Below, piece after piece: positions 1 to 6,021 of a stretch of DNA of 6,194 nucleotides (position 1 is its first letter; the number at the start of each line of letters is the position of its first letter). The stretch spans positions 1-6,194 of the forward strand of contig CALGGP010000255.1 of the NCBI GenBank assembly GCA_937915885.1, read 5' to 3'. This DNA is from an uncultured Selenomonadales bacterium. Its GTDB lineage: Bacteria > Bacillota > Negativicutes > Selenomonadales > Selenomonadaceae. The translations under genes and the position numbers were made by a program. The notes beneath the pieces were generated by a model. That model worked only from the letters and a program-made list of their open reading frames with translations, did not search any database and had not been told where the DNA came from.

Positions 1-1031
1 GGGCGGGCGGGAGAATAATATTTTAGAATCGAGTAGTCGGTGAGCCGTTGAGCCGGACGGAAGCCCGCGCCTTCGATCAGATCGATCATCTTCCGCGTCG
101 ACATCTCAAACGACGTGCCCGCCGCACGCACTACATTCTCCTCCAACATGATCGAGCCGAGATCGTCCGCACCGAATGTTTGCGTCAATTGTCCGAGCCG
201 CTCCCCTTGCGTCACCCACGACCCTTGTATGTGTTCAATGTTGTCAAGATAGATTCGACTGATCGCCAGCGTCCGCATGTAATCCCACGCGCTTACCTTC
301 GACCCGCCCAGCGCCGTATTCGTCGGCTGAAACGTCCACGTGATGAACGCTCGAAAGCCGCCCGTTTCGTCCTGCAACCGCCTCACGAGTTCCATGTGCT
401 CGATCCGTTGAGCCGCCGTCTCGCCGAAGCCGATCACCATCGTTGCCGTCGTCTTCATTCCGATCGAATGCGCCGCTCTCATAACGTCAAGCCAACCGTC
501 CGTCGAGATTTTTCGCGGGCTGATTTTTTTTCGGATCGCATCGACGAGAATCTCCGCGCCGCCGCCCGGTAAACTATCAAGCCCCGCCGCCTGCAATCGT
601 TTCAACACGTCGACTATCGTCAAGCCCGAACGTCGTGCAAGCCAATCGATCTCCGTCGCCGTCAACGAATGGATCGTGATCGAATATCGGCTCTTGATCG
701 CTCGAAACATCGTCTCAAAATATTTCAGATCGAGCGCGGGATTGAGCCCGCCCTGGATCATCACTTGCGTCCCGCCTGCCTCGACCGTCTCTCTTACTTT
801 GTCGAGAATCTCTTCGATCGAAAGCAAATACGCGTCCTTCGATCCCGCACGTCGATAAAACGCGCAGAATCGACATTCATTCTCGCACACGTTTGTATAA
901 TTGATGTTCCTATCGATGATAAACGTCGTCACGTCGCCGAATTTTTTCCGTCGAATACTATCCGCGCGGAGCCCAAGCTCAATCGGATCGTCGTCAAACA
1001 ATCGGACGCCGTCCTCAACTGTCAATCGCAT
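1..1031 (-). CDS. mqnC: MqnC, dehypoxanthine futalosine cyclase (radical SAM), C-terminus cut by window edge
   Basis: The enzyme converts dehypoxanthine futalosine to cyclic dehypoxanthine futalosine in the futalosine route to menaquinone. It is cytoplasmic and uses a 4Fe-4S cluster with SAM. I translated the frame by hand: it stays open for 343 codons to the left edge with no stop. The radical SAM cysteines are C49, C53 and C56 in NVCENECRFCAFYR, preceded by DRNINYTN. MqnC-type segments follow: GGTQVMIQGGLNP (86-98), PGGGAEIL (155-162), RLQDETGGF (218-226), TWTFQPTNT (231-239), SWVTQGE (271-277) and EENVVRAAG (297-305). The last visible residues (PAQRLTDYSILKYY) match the family's C-terminal end, so probably only a few residues are missing. 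The ATG overlaps the stop of the upstream MqnE-like gene by 10 bases, and GAGAGG lies 9 bases ahead (1041-1046). An in-frame stop shortly upstream rules out an earlier ATG. The assignment to MqnC and not MqnE rests on the FCAFYR, IQGG and WTFQP signatures. Confidence 0.93.
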   Translation of the reverse strand, partial: MRLTVEDGVRLFDDDPIELGLRADSIRRKKFGDVTTFIIDRNINYTNVCENECRFCAFYRRAGSKDAYLLSIEEILDKVRETVEAGGTQVMIQGGLNPALDLKYFETMFRAIKSRYSITIHSLTATEIDWLARRSGLTIVDVLKRLQAAGLDSLPGGGAEILVDAIRKKISPRKISTDGWLDVMRAAHSIGMKTTATMVIGFGETAAQRIEHMELVRRLQDETGGFRAFITWTFQPTNTALGGSKVSAWDYMRTLAISRIYLDNIEHIQGSWVTQGERLGQLTQTFGADDLGSIMLEENVVRAAGTSFEMSTRKMIDLIEGAGFRPAQRLTDYSILKYYSPAR

Positions 1032-2065
1032 GCGACCGCCCCTCTCATCATCGGCTCATAGCCCGTTTCGCGTATCAATTTTTCGAGCGTCGAGCGATCG
1101 ATCGATGTTCCCTCCGTCGAGCCCGCCGCGCGGATTATTTTTTCTTCGCCGAGCGTCCCGTCGAGATCGTCCGCTCCGAACGCCAACGCCAATTGCGCGA
1201 TCGGCAACGTCAACATGATCCAGAACGCTTTGAAGTGATCGAAGTTGTCAAGTATCAATCGCGCCAGCGCCAACATTTTTAAATTCTCCCACGCCCCGAC
1301 CGCTTTGATGTCGAATTTTTTTCCGAGCTCCGTGTTCGCGGGGTGGAACGGGAACATCAGCATCGATTGAAAGCCGCCCGTTTCGTCCTGCAGCTCCCGC
1401 AATCGAATCAGATGATCGATGCGTTCTTCGACCGTCTCAACATGCCCGTACATCATTGACGCGTTCGTTTTCAACTTCAGTCGATGCGCCGTCCGCATCA
1501 CTTCGATCCACTCGTCCGCCGTCGCCTTTTTTGGACAGATTATTTGTCGGACGCGCGACGAAAATATTTCCGCGCCTCCGCCGGGCAATCCGTCAAGCCC
1601 CGCGTCGATCAGCGTCCGAAGAATTTCTTCGATCGATAAGCCCGTGAGTTTAACGAAGTTGATGATCTCGACGGGAGTGAACGCTTGAATCTCGACCATC
1701 GGAAGCGCCGCGCGGACTTGTCGAATCACGTCAACGTAGTAATCGAAGGGTTTGCTCGGGTGCAACGCGCTGACGATATGTATCTCGGATAAATTTTCGA
1801 CCGATCGAGCGTCGTCGAGTATTTTAGCAATGTCGTCGCGCTCGAGAGTGTAGCCGCGTCGGTCGTCGGCTCGACATTGGAACGCGCACAACGGGCAATT
1901 CGACGAACAGATGTTTGTTAAGTTGATGTGTCGATTGATGCGATAAAAAATTTTGTTGCCGGATTTTTTTTCCTTGACCGCGCGCGCCGCCCGTGCCAAC
2001 GACAGCAGATCATTTCGATTGTACAGCTCGAGAGCCTCCGCCTTGCTCAGGCGATTTTTTTCCAT
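1022..2065 (-). CDS. MqnE-like / CofH-family radical SAM protein (second aminofutalosine synthase paralogue)
   Basis: This 347-residue protein belongs to the MqnE/CofH/MqnC radical SAM group. The cluster motif is C53, C57, C60 in NICSSNCPLCAF. Family blocks follow: HIVSALHP (96-103), GLPGGGAEIF (159-168), CPKKATADEW (177-186), TNASMMYGHVET (200-211), RELQDETGGF (223-232), FPFHPANTEL (238-247), LDNFDHFKAFWIML (272-285) and FGADDLDGT (296-304). The likely reaction is that of MqnE: adding the 5'-deoxyadenosyl radical to 3-[(1-carboxyvinyl)oxy]benzoate to give aminofutalosine. Two features depart from MqnE. Where the upstream copy has IKGFT, this one has IQAFT (Q127). It also ends in RGAVACD and lacks the usual terminal R/C-D-x-x-Y-N segment. 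It could therefore be a diverged copy with a different substrate. The frame is open further upstream, but the ATG at 2065 has AAGGAG 7 bases ahead and gives the family N-terminus. It overlaps the upstream gene by 56 bases and mqnC by 10. Confidence 0.85.
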   Translation of the reverse strand: MEKNRLSKAEALELYNRNDLLSLARAARAVKEKKSGNKIFYRINRHINLTNICSSNCPLCAFQCRADDRRGYTLERDDIAKILDDARSVENLSEIHIVSALHPSKPFDYYVDVIRQVRAALPMVEIQAFTPVEIINFVKLTGLSIEEILRTLIDAGLDGLPGGGAEIFSSRVRQIICPKKATADEWIEVMRTAHRLKLKTNASMMYGHVETVEERIDHLIRLRELQDETGGFQSMLMFPFHPANTELGKKFDIKAVGAWENLKMLALARLILDNFDHFKAFWIMLTLPIAQLALAFGADDLDGTLGEEKIIRAAGSTEGTSIDRSTLEKLIRETGYEPMMRGAVACD

Positions 2066-3161
2066 CAGCTTTCTCCTTCGCGTTGAGCCGCTCGACGGAC
2101 AAAATTTGGTACTGCCAATCGGGCTTAAGCGGCATCTTATAATCTCGAATTTCATACTTGTCGACGGGATAATGCTGCGACACAAATTTTTTCGTCGCCT
2201 TATCCCACAACACATAACACTCTTCAAACTTGCCCTCGTTGATATTCTTCTGCGTCGTGCGGATTTTGAATTTCTCGCCGACGTAGCCCGCCGCTCTTTG
2301 CTCGTCGATGTCCATTCGCTCCGTCCGCCACATCATATATTTTATGTGTCGTTCGCTGTCGGTGAGCTGATAAGTCGGCAGCAAATTTTTCGGGAACAGC
2401 TCGATCGTAAACGTCTGAGTAGCTTTATCGATCGAGAGTACGTCAATCCATTTGCCGGTTGTGTCGATCGCGTCAACGAAATTGCGAATGATGAAGGCGG
2501 CAAGCGACCTCCCCGTACCGATATAATTTTCGTATTCGCTGTGATGGCGTATCAAATCATAGCTCACATTGACGCGGCGAGGCGTCCGTTTGATCGTCGC
2601 TTGATTCGCGGAGCCGAGCGCTTCAATCTCAAAACCGGTGCAAGCTGATTCGGGAGGCAAAGCAATTTTTCGCGTCCGCCACTCGCGATCAGCAGCCGAA
2701 CGACCGAGCACAAGACCTATATCACGCCAATCGTCAAACTTTTTACTGTACACCGCCTTGACGATATTAAACTTGCCCGCATTGGTGTTGAGCAACTGCG
2801 GACGGATTTTATATTTCGGTCCGACATAGCCCGCCGCCCTTTGAGCGTTGATATCGGCATGCGCTGTCTGCCACGTGATATATTTGATCTCCGCGTCCGA
2901 TGCATATTGGGGATAAACGGGTTGCATTTTTCGCGGAAACAGCTCTGCCACAAAACTTTTGAAGTCCCAATAAACGCCGCGACCGGATAATTTTTTTCCG
3001 TAATCGATCGCGCTTATGTCGATCCACTTGCCCTTGGTATTGATCGTCTCGACGAGGTCTCGCGTGATGAACACCGCCGCCGACTCACCATACTCAAGGT
3101 AGCGGATATACTCTGCGTCATATTTGATCTTCGACTTCTGCTCGGATTTTTGCGTTGCCAT
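2010..3161 (-). CDS. Uncharacterised protein with two tandem copies of one domain
   Basis: I do not recognise this 383-residue protein. Residues about 12-190 and 197-366 are two copies of the same unit. Matched segments are TKGKWIDISAID (42-53) with TTGKWIDVLSID (234-245), VAELFPRKMQPVY (71-83) with TIELFPKNLLPTY (252-264), EIKYITWQTAHADI (91-104) with HIKYMMWRTERMDI (272-285), and QRAAGYVGPKYKIR (107-120) with QRAAGYVGEKFKIR (288-301). The most invariant core is QRAAGYVG. I see no signal peptide, membrane segment, metal-binding cysteine set or known catalytic motif, so it is probably a soluble cytoplasmic protein. The tail from about 362 is low-complexity (Lys, Gly, Ser). The ATG at 3161 was chosen because GGAGG lies 8 bases upstream, and a TTG five codons earlier sits inside that site. 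It follows the PIN gene by 16 bases and runs into the MqnE-like gene, so it is co-transcribed with the menaquinone genes. Confidence 0.85.
   Translation of the reverse strand: MATQKSEQKSKIKYDAEYIRYLEYGESAAVFITRDLVETINTKGKWIDISAIDYGKKLSGRGVYWDFKSFVAELFPRKMQPVYPQYASDAEIKYITWQTAHADINAQRAAGYVGPKYKIRPQLLNTNAGKFNIVKAVYSKKFDDWRDIGLVLGRSAADREWRTRKIALPPESACTGFEIEALGSANQATIKRTPRRVNVSYDLIRHHSEYENYIGTGRSLAAFIIRNFVDAIDTTGKWIDVLSIDKATQTFTIELFPKNLLPTYQLTDSERHIKYMMWRTERMDIDEQRAAGYVGEKFKIRTTQKNINEGKFEECYVLWDKATKKFVSQHYPVDKYEIRDYKMPLKPDWQYQILSVERLNAKEKADGKKSPEQGGGSRAVQSK
2064..3128 (-). repeat. Intragenic tandem duplication (two units of about 510-540 bp)
   Basis: The two halves of the unrecognised gene are homologous: about 2592-3128 encodes the N-terminal copy and about 2064-2573 the C-terminal copy. 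The likeness shows in protein, with QRAAGYVG present in both. It also remains in DNA, where the stretch around 2820-2890 resembles that around 2280-2350. The copies have diverged well beyond a recent duplication, and the linker around residues 185-197 is not shared. This is an internal domain duplication and not a mobile repeat. Confidence 0.8.
2073..2078 (-). promoter_or_regulatory. Ribosome binding site setting the MqnE-like start
   Basis: The minus strand reads AAGGAG here, 7 bases before the ATG at 2065. It lies inside the end of the upstream gene and selects this start over the longer open frame. Confidence 0.8.
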
Positions 3162-3169
3162 TTTGAGTT

Positions 3170-3174
3170 CCTCC
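3170..3174 (-). promoter_or_regulatory. Ribosome binding site setting the start of the duplicated-domain gene
   Basis: The minus strand reads GGAGG 8 bases before the ATG at 3161. A TTG start at 3176 would overlap this site and is therefore rejected. Confidence 0.8.
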
Positions 3175-3177
3175 AAA

Positions 3178-3597
3178 TTAATTGCGCCAGTTGACGTACC
3201 TCAACCCTTCGATGCGACTAAAATGTTGTTCGTTGGCTGTGACGAGAGTGCAGCCGTTGACCATTGCGATCGCTGCTATGAAAATGTCGCTGTCCTCGAT
3301 CAGCCGACCATTGCGGAGTTGATTGTAAATCTCGATCGATTTCTCGATCACACGCATGTCGTTGCGATCAAAATAAATATGTGTAAGGTTGTTGGCGTAT
3401 AAAGTTTCAAACTCCTTGAGTTGTTTCGGATGATTGGCAAATCGAAGCCACCGACTAATCTCGTAGTAAACGATCGAGTCGATAAACAATTCGGCGCCGT
3501 TCTTCAGTGCCCGCTCCATATTGGCAATCACATGCCGATCTTTGCGCAGAATGTCAGTGAACACATTAGTATCGAGAGAGTAGTTGATTTTTTCCAT
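3178..3597 (-). CDS. PIN-domain RNase, VapC-like toxin
   Basis: This 139-residue protein has the size and motif order of VapC-type toxins, Mg2+-dependent endoribonucleases that cut tRNA, rRNA or mRNA. The likely acidic metal ligands are D9 in SLDTNVF, E46 in YYEISR, and D104 in LIEDSDIFIAA (E101 and D102 lie close by). LVTANEQHFSRI (118-129) matches the usual C-terminal LVT-N-x-x-HF-x-x-I motif. The start codon overlaps the stop of the upstream small gene by one base (TGATG), with GGAGG 9 bases upstream at 3607-3611. That arrangement is typical of a coupled antitoxin-toxin pair. All catalytic positions appear intact, so it is probably active. The RNA target cannot be read from sequence. The PIN assignment is firm; the toxin role is inferred from family and neighbour. 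Confidence 0.9.
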   Translation of the reverse strand: MEKINYSLDTNVFTDILRKDRHVIANMERALKNGAELFIDSIVYYEISRWLRFANHPKQLKEFETLYANNLTHIYFDRNDMRVIEKSIEIYNQLRNGRLIEDSDIFIAAIAMVNGCTLVTANEQHFSRIEGLRYVNWRN

Positions 3598-3833
3598 CAG
3601 AGGATTCCTCCCTTTTCGCGTTCAAGCTCGTCGACGTATCTGCCGAACTCCGCCGCTTCCTCGTCGGTAATGGAATTAATCAGCCTGTGAAATGCCTCGA
3701 GTTGCGCCTCGGGCGTCGGCGTCGGCTCCCTACGAGTGCCTTCGACTTTGATTGTCTCGATATCAGACTTCATCATCTCAACATCCGCGCGGATCGCCTT
3801 CAACTCTGCCAAAATTTTTTCCTCGTTCGACAT
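3597..3833 (-). CDS. Probable antitoxin partner of the PIN toxin (small coiled-coil protein)
   Basis: This 78-residue acidic protein lies directly ahead of the PIN gene and is translationally coupled to it by a one-base stop-start overlap. Residues about 5-30 (ILAELKAIRADVEMMKSDIETIK) have hydrophobic heptad spacing and should form a coiled coil that could dimerise. A proline-rich linker (TPTPEA) follows, then a helical acidic tail (about 45-75, with ITDEEAAEFGRYVDEL) that could bind the toxin. I see no ribbon-helix-helix, AbrB, Phd or HTH pattern, so it is not a recognisable VapB, and its ability to autoregulate is doubtful. The ATG at 3833 is set by AGAGGAG 7 bases upstream; the open frame extends further but only into the end of mqnE. 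The antitoxin role is inferred from position and size. Confidence 0.72.
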   Translation of the reverse strand: MSNEEKILAELKAIRADVEMMKSDIETIKVEGTRREPTPTPEAQLEAFHRLINSITDEEAAEFGRYVDELEREKGGIL

Positions 3834-3846
3834 GATTATTCTCCTC

Positions 3847-4932
3847 TCATAAAATCCTGAGCACATTATAATTGCAATCGCACGCCGCCGGTATCCTTCC
3901 GACATCTTTGATCAATCGAATGATCGCGTCCTCCGTCAACGCCGTCGGACTCGTCGCCCCCGCGTCGTGCAGAATCGTTTCCTTGTGTATCGTCCCGTCT
4001 ATGTCGTTCGCTCCGAAGCTCAACGCCACCTGCGCCACCGGCACCGTCAACATCACCCAGTACGCTTTGATGTGCAAAAAATTGTCGAGCATCAATCGCG
4101 AGACCGCCATCGTCCGAAGGTCGTCCCACATCGATGTTTGTTTGATCTCGCACTCGAGCGCCGTATTCTTCGGCAGGAACGGGAAACATATAAATGTTTG
4201 AAATCCATGCGTCTCGTCCTGAAGCTCCCGCAATCGAATCAAATGATCAACGCGCTCCTCGATCGTCTCGATGTGCCCGTAAAGCATCGACGCGTTTGAT
4301 TTGATCCCCAATCGATGTGCAATGCGCGCCGCATTCAACCACTCGTCCGCCGTCGCCTTCTTCGGACATAAAATCGATCGCACACGATCCGATAATATTT
4401 CCGCGCCTCCGCCCGCAATGGCTTGCAGCCCCGCCGATTTGAGATCGCTCAAAATGTCCTCGAGGCTCCGCGCGGAGATTTTTGCAAAGTGAGTGAGCTC
4501 GACGCCGGTGAATCCTTTGATGTACAGCGACGGGAATTTTTCATGCAACGCTCGGACGATCGACAGATAGTCGTCAAACGTCCACGTCGGATGCAAGCCG
4601 CTCACGATGTGCAGCCCCGACATATTAGGATCGCGCATCGCATCTTCGACCGTCGCGATCGCTTGATCGATTGTCATCGCATACGCCCCGCGCGCGTCGG
4701 AGTCTCGACCGAACGCGCAAAATTTACAGCGCGACACACACATATTTGTCAAATTGACGTGGCAGTTGACGTTGTAATAAACATAGTCGCCGCATTTTTT
4801 TTGACGGACGTGATCCGCCAACGCCCCAAGCCAACTCAGCGAACGGCACTCGAAAAGTTTAATGCCGTCCGCGCGGTCGAGCCGCTCACCATCCAAAATT
4901 TTTTTCTCGATCGAATTGTATTCGCCGAACAA
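3847..4932 (-). CDS. mqnE: MqnE, aminofutalosine (aminodeoxyfutalosine) synthase, radical SAM
   Basis: This enzyme forms aminofutalosine from 3-[(1-carboxyvinyl)oxy]benzoate and SAM, an early step of futalosine menaquinone synthesis. The protein is 361 residues, a usual length. The 4Fe-4S motif is C65, C69, C72 in NMCVSRCKFCAF. Family blocks are GLHIVSGLHP (106-115), YIKGFTGVEL (137-146), GGGAEIL (174-180), CPKKATADEWL (189-199), SNASMLYGHIET (212-223), RELQDE (235-240), LDNFLHIKAYWVML (282-295), FGANDIDGT (306-314) and a terminal CDCNYNVL. The usual P of PGGGAE is A173, and FHP reads FLP (252-254). I start it at TTG 4932, because AAGGGGG lies 8 bases upstream and the preceding small gene ends 22 bases earlier. 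An ATG exists at 5085, but it would add about 51 residues unlike the family and overlap that gene. The stop is 13 bases from the antitoxin ATG. Function is confident; the start is less so. Confidence 0.9.
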   Translation of the reverse strand: MFGEYNSIEKKILDGERLDRADGIKLFECRSLSWLGALADHVRQKKCGDYVYYNVNCHVNLTNMCVSRCKFCAFGRDSDARGAYAMTIDQAIATVEDAMRDPNMSGLHIVSGLHPTWTFDDYLSIVRALHEKFPSLYIKGFTGVELTHFAKISARSLEDILSDLKSAGLQAIAGGGAEILSDRVRSILCPKKATADEWLNAARIAHRLGIKSNASMLYGHIETIEERVDHLIRLRELQDETHGFQTFICFPFLPKNTALECEIKQTSMWDDLRTMAVSRLMLDNFLHIKAYWVMLTVPVAQVALSFGANDIDGTIHKETILHDAGATSPTALTEDAIIRLIKDVGRIPAACDCNYNVLRIL

Positions 4933-4940
4933 CCAATCAG

Positions 4941-4947
4941 CCCCCTT
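4941..4947 (-). promoter_or_regulatory. Ribosome binding site supporting a TTG start for mqnE
   Basis: The minus strand reads AAGGGGG 8 bases before the TTG at 4932, in the short gap after the stop of the 66-residue gene. No ATG or GTG in the mqnE frame lies between this site and the family N-terminus. Confidence 0.6.
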
Positions 4948-4954
4948 GTCGACG

Positions 4955-5155
4955 TTACCAACATTCCCATACGTAATCGAAAATCTTGCGATACATGCCG
5001 CCGGAAGATATCTCGCCGCGATATCGACGCACCGCGCGCGCCGCCAACTTCCTCTTGTACTTGCTTTGATACGAGTACTCATCAAAACGTCGGCGCTCGG
5101 GGTCGTAATTCTTCCGTCTTTCGAGCGTGGGAGTTTTGCCGACGATTAATCTCAT
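4955..5155 (-). CDS. Small, highly basic uncharacterised protein coupled to the methyltransferase
   Basis: This 66-residue reading frame begins in an ATGA overlap with the stop of the adenine methyltransferase gene and ends 22 bases before the proposed mqnE start. That placement fills the gap exactly and is the best argument that it is real. About a quarter of the residues are Lys or Arg, with clusters such as ERRKNYDPERRRF (12-24) and YKRKLAARAVRRYR (33-46). The tail is aromatic (YRKIFDYVWECW). I see no membrane segment, zinc motif or known family. The charge would suit nucleic-acid or ribosome binding, but that is only a guess. No strong ribosome binding site precedes it, so it probably relies on coupling to the methyltransferase. 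Confidence 0.5.
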   Translation of the reverse strand: MRLIVGKTPTLERRKNYDPERRRFDEYSYQSKYKRKLAARAVRRYRGEISSGGMYRKIFDYVWECW

Positions 5156-5985
5156 CTGCCATAATATATCAGCACCTCATTGATCGCGCCCCGACGATCC
5201 TTTGCGCTGTTGAGCGCCCGCGTCGCCCGCACCGTCCGCATCTCAAAATTTCGATACAACTCTCTAATCTCCGCGCAATCCGAATTGGACTCGACGAAAA
5301 AAATATTCTCCGCGCGGAGCCGACCACATAAATCCCGCAATTCAATCTGCCGCTCATAGTCGAAGCCCGCCTGAGTGTATGACGTGAAATTCGACGAGCG
5401 GCTCAACGGCTGATATGGCGGATCGAAGTACACAAAAATTTTTTCGTCGAGCCGAGCGAACAGCGCCCGATAATCGCCGTTTAGGATCGTCACGTCGTTT
5501 TGTCGAAGATACTCCGACATCGCGCGAATCGACGGCTCATTGACGATCGACGGATTGTTATATCGACCGAACGGCACGTTAAAATATCCCGCCGCGTTCA
5601 CTCGATGCAGACCGTTGTAGCAGGTTTTGTTCAAATAAATCGTCCGCGCGGCGCGCTCAACCGTCGACCGCTCCAAAAAATTTTCCGATCGATCCCACGA
5701 TCTGATCTCATAAAAATATTCCTCCGAGTGCCGACTCTCATGTTCAATCAATCGATCGATCAGAGCATCGGGCTCGTCGCGGACGGTTTTATAAACATTG
5801 ATCAGTTCGCCGTTGAGATCGTTTATGATCGCCTTCGACGGTTGCAACGCGAATAAGACGGCGCCGCCGCCCACGAACGGCTCAACATACGTAGCGTCGC
5901 GCGGCATCAATCGCTCGATCAACGGAATGATCTCGTCTAACAGTTGGCGCTTACCGCCCGCCCACTTCAATATCGGCTTCAACAT
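5152..5985 (-). CDS. dam: DNA adenine-N6 methyltransferase, Dam/DpnM type (probable GATC)
   Basis: This 277-residue protein is a D12-class (alpha group) adenine-N6 methyltransferase of typical length. The SAM-binding motifs are KWAGGKRQL (7-15) at the N-terminus and FVGGGAV (37-43). The catalytic motif is DPPY in FVYFDPPYQPLS. YNGLHRVNAAGYFNVPFGRY is the segment that in Dam and DpnM relatives belongs to the GATC-recognising part, so GATC specificity is likely but not proven. No restriction endonuclease is visible next to it, so it may be an orphan methylase acting in gene regulation, mismatch repair or phage defence; a nuclease could lie beyond the window. The ATG at 5985 has GAGG 7 bases upstream (5993-5996). 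It is the first gene of the visible run and is followed by a coupled small gene. Confidence 0.92.
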   Translation of the reverse strand: MLKPILKWAGGKRQLLDEIIPLIERLMPRDATYVEPFVGGGAVLFALQPSKAIINDLNGELINVYKTVRDEPDALIDRLIEHESRHSEEYFYEIRSWDRSENFLERSTVERAARTIYLNKTCYNGLHRVNAAGYFNVPFGRYNNPSIVNEPSIRAMSEYLRQNDVTILNGDYRALFARLDEKIFVYFDPPYQPLSRSSNFTSYTQAGFDYERQIELRDLCGRLRAENIFFVESNSDCAEIRELYRNFEMRTVRATRALNSAKDRRGAINEVLIYYGR

Positions 5986-6021
5986 TTTTTCGCCTCAAAA
6001 ATTTTTTTAATCCCGCCGACT

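Noticed and set aside
48..572. A 174-codon open frame on the plus strand
   Set aside because: It is antisense to mqnC, whose protein has intact family motifs throughout; the plus-strand product is Arg-rich with no recognisable pattern.
2066..2227. Extension of the MqnE-like gene to 2227
   Set aside because: This stretch encodes the C-terminal part of the duplicated-domain protein in another frame, and the ATG at 2065 has a strong ribosome binding site.
4933..5085. Extension of mqnE to the ATG at 5085
   Set aside because: The added 51 residues do not resemble the MqnE N-terminus and overlap almost all of the small gene that is better placed in this interval.
4423..5331. A 302-codon open frame on the plus strand
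   Set aside because: It runs antisense across mqnE, the small gene and the methylase, has no ribosome binding site that I can see, and its product looks like a codon-bias shadow.
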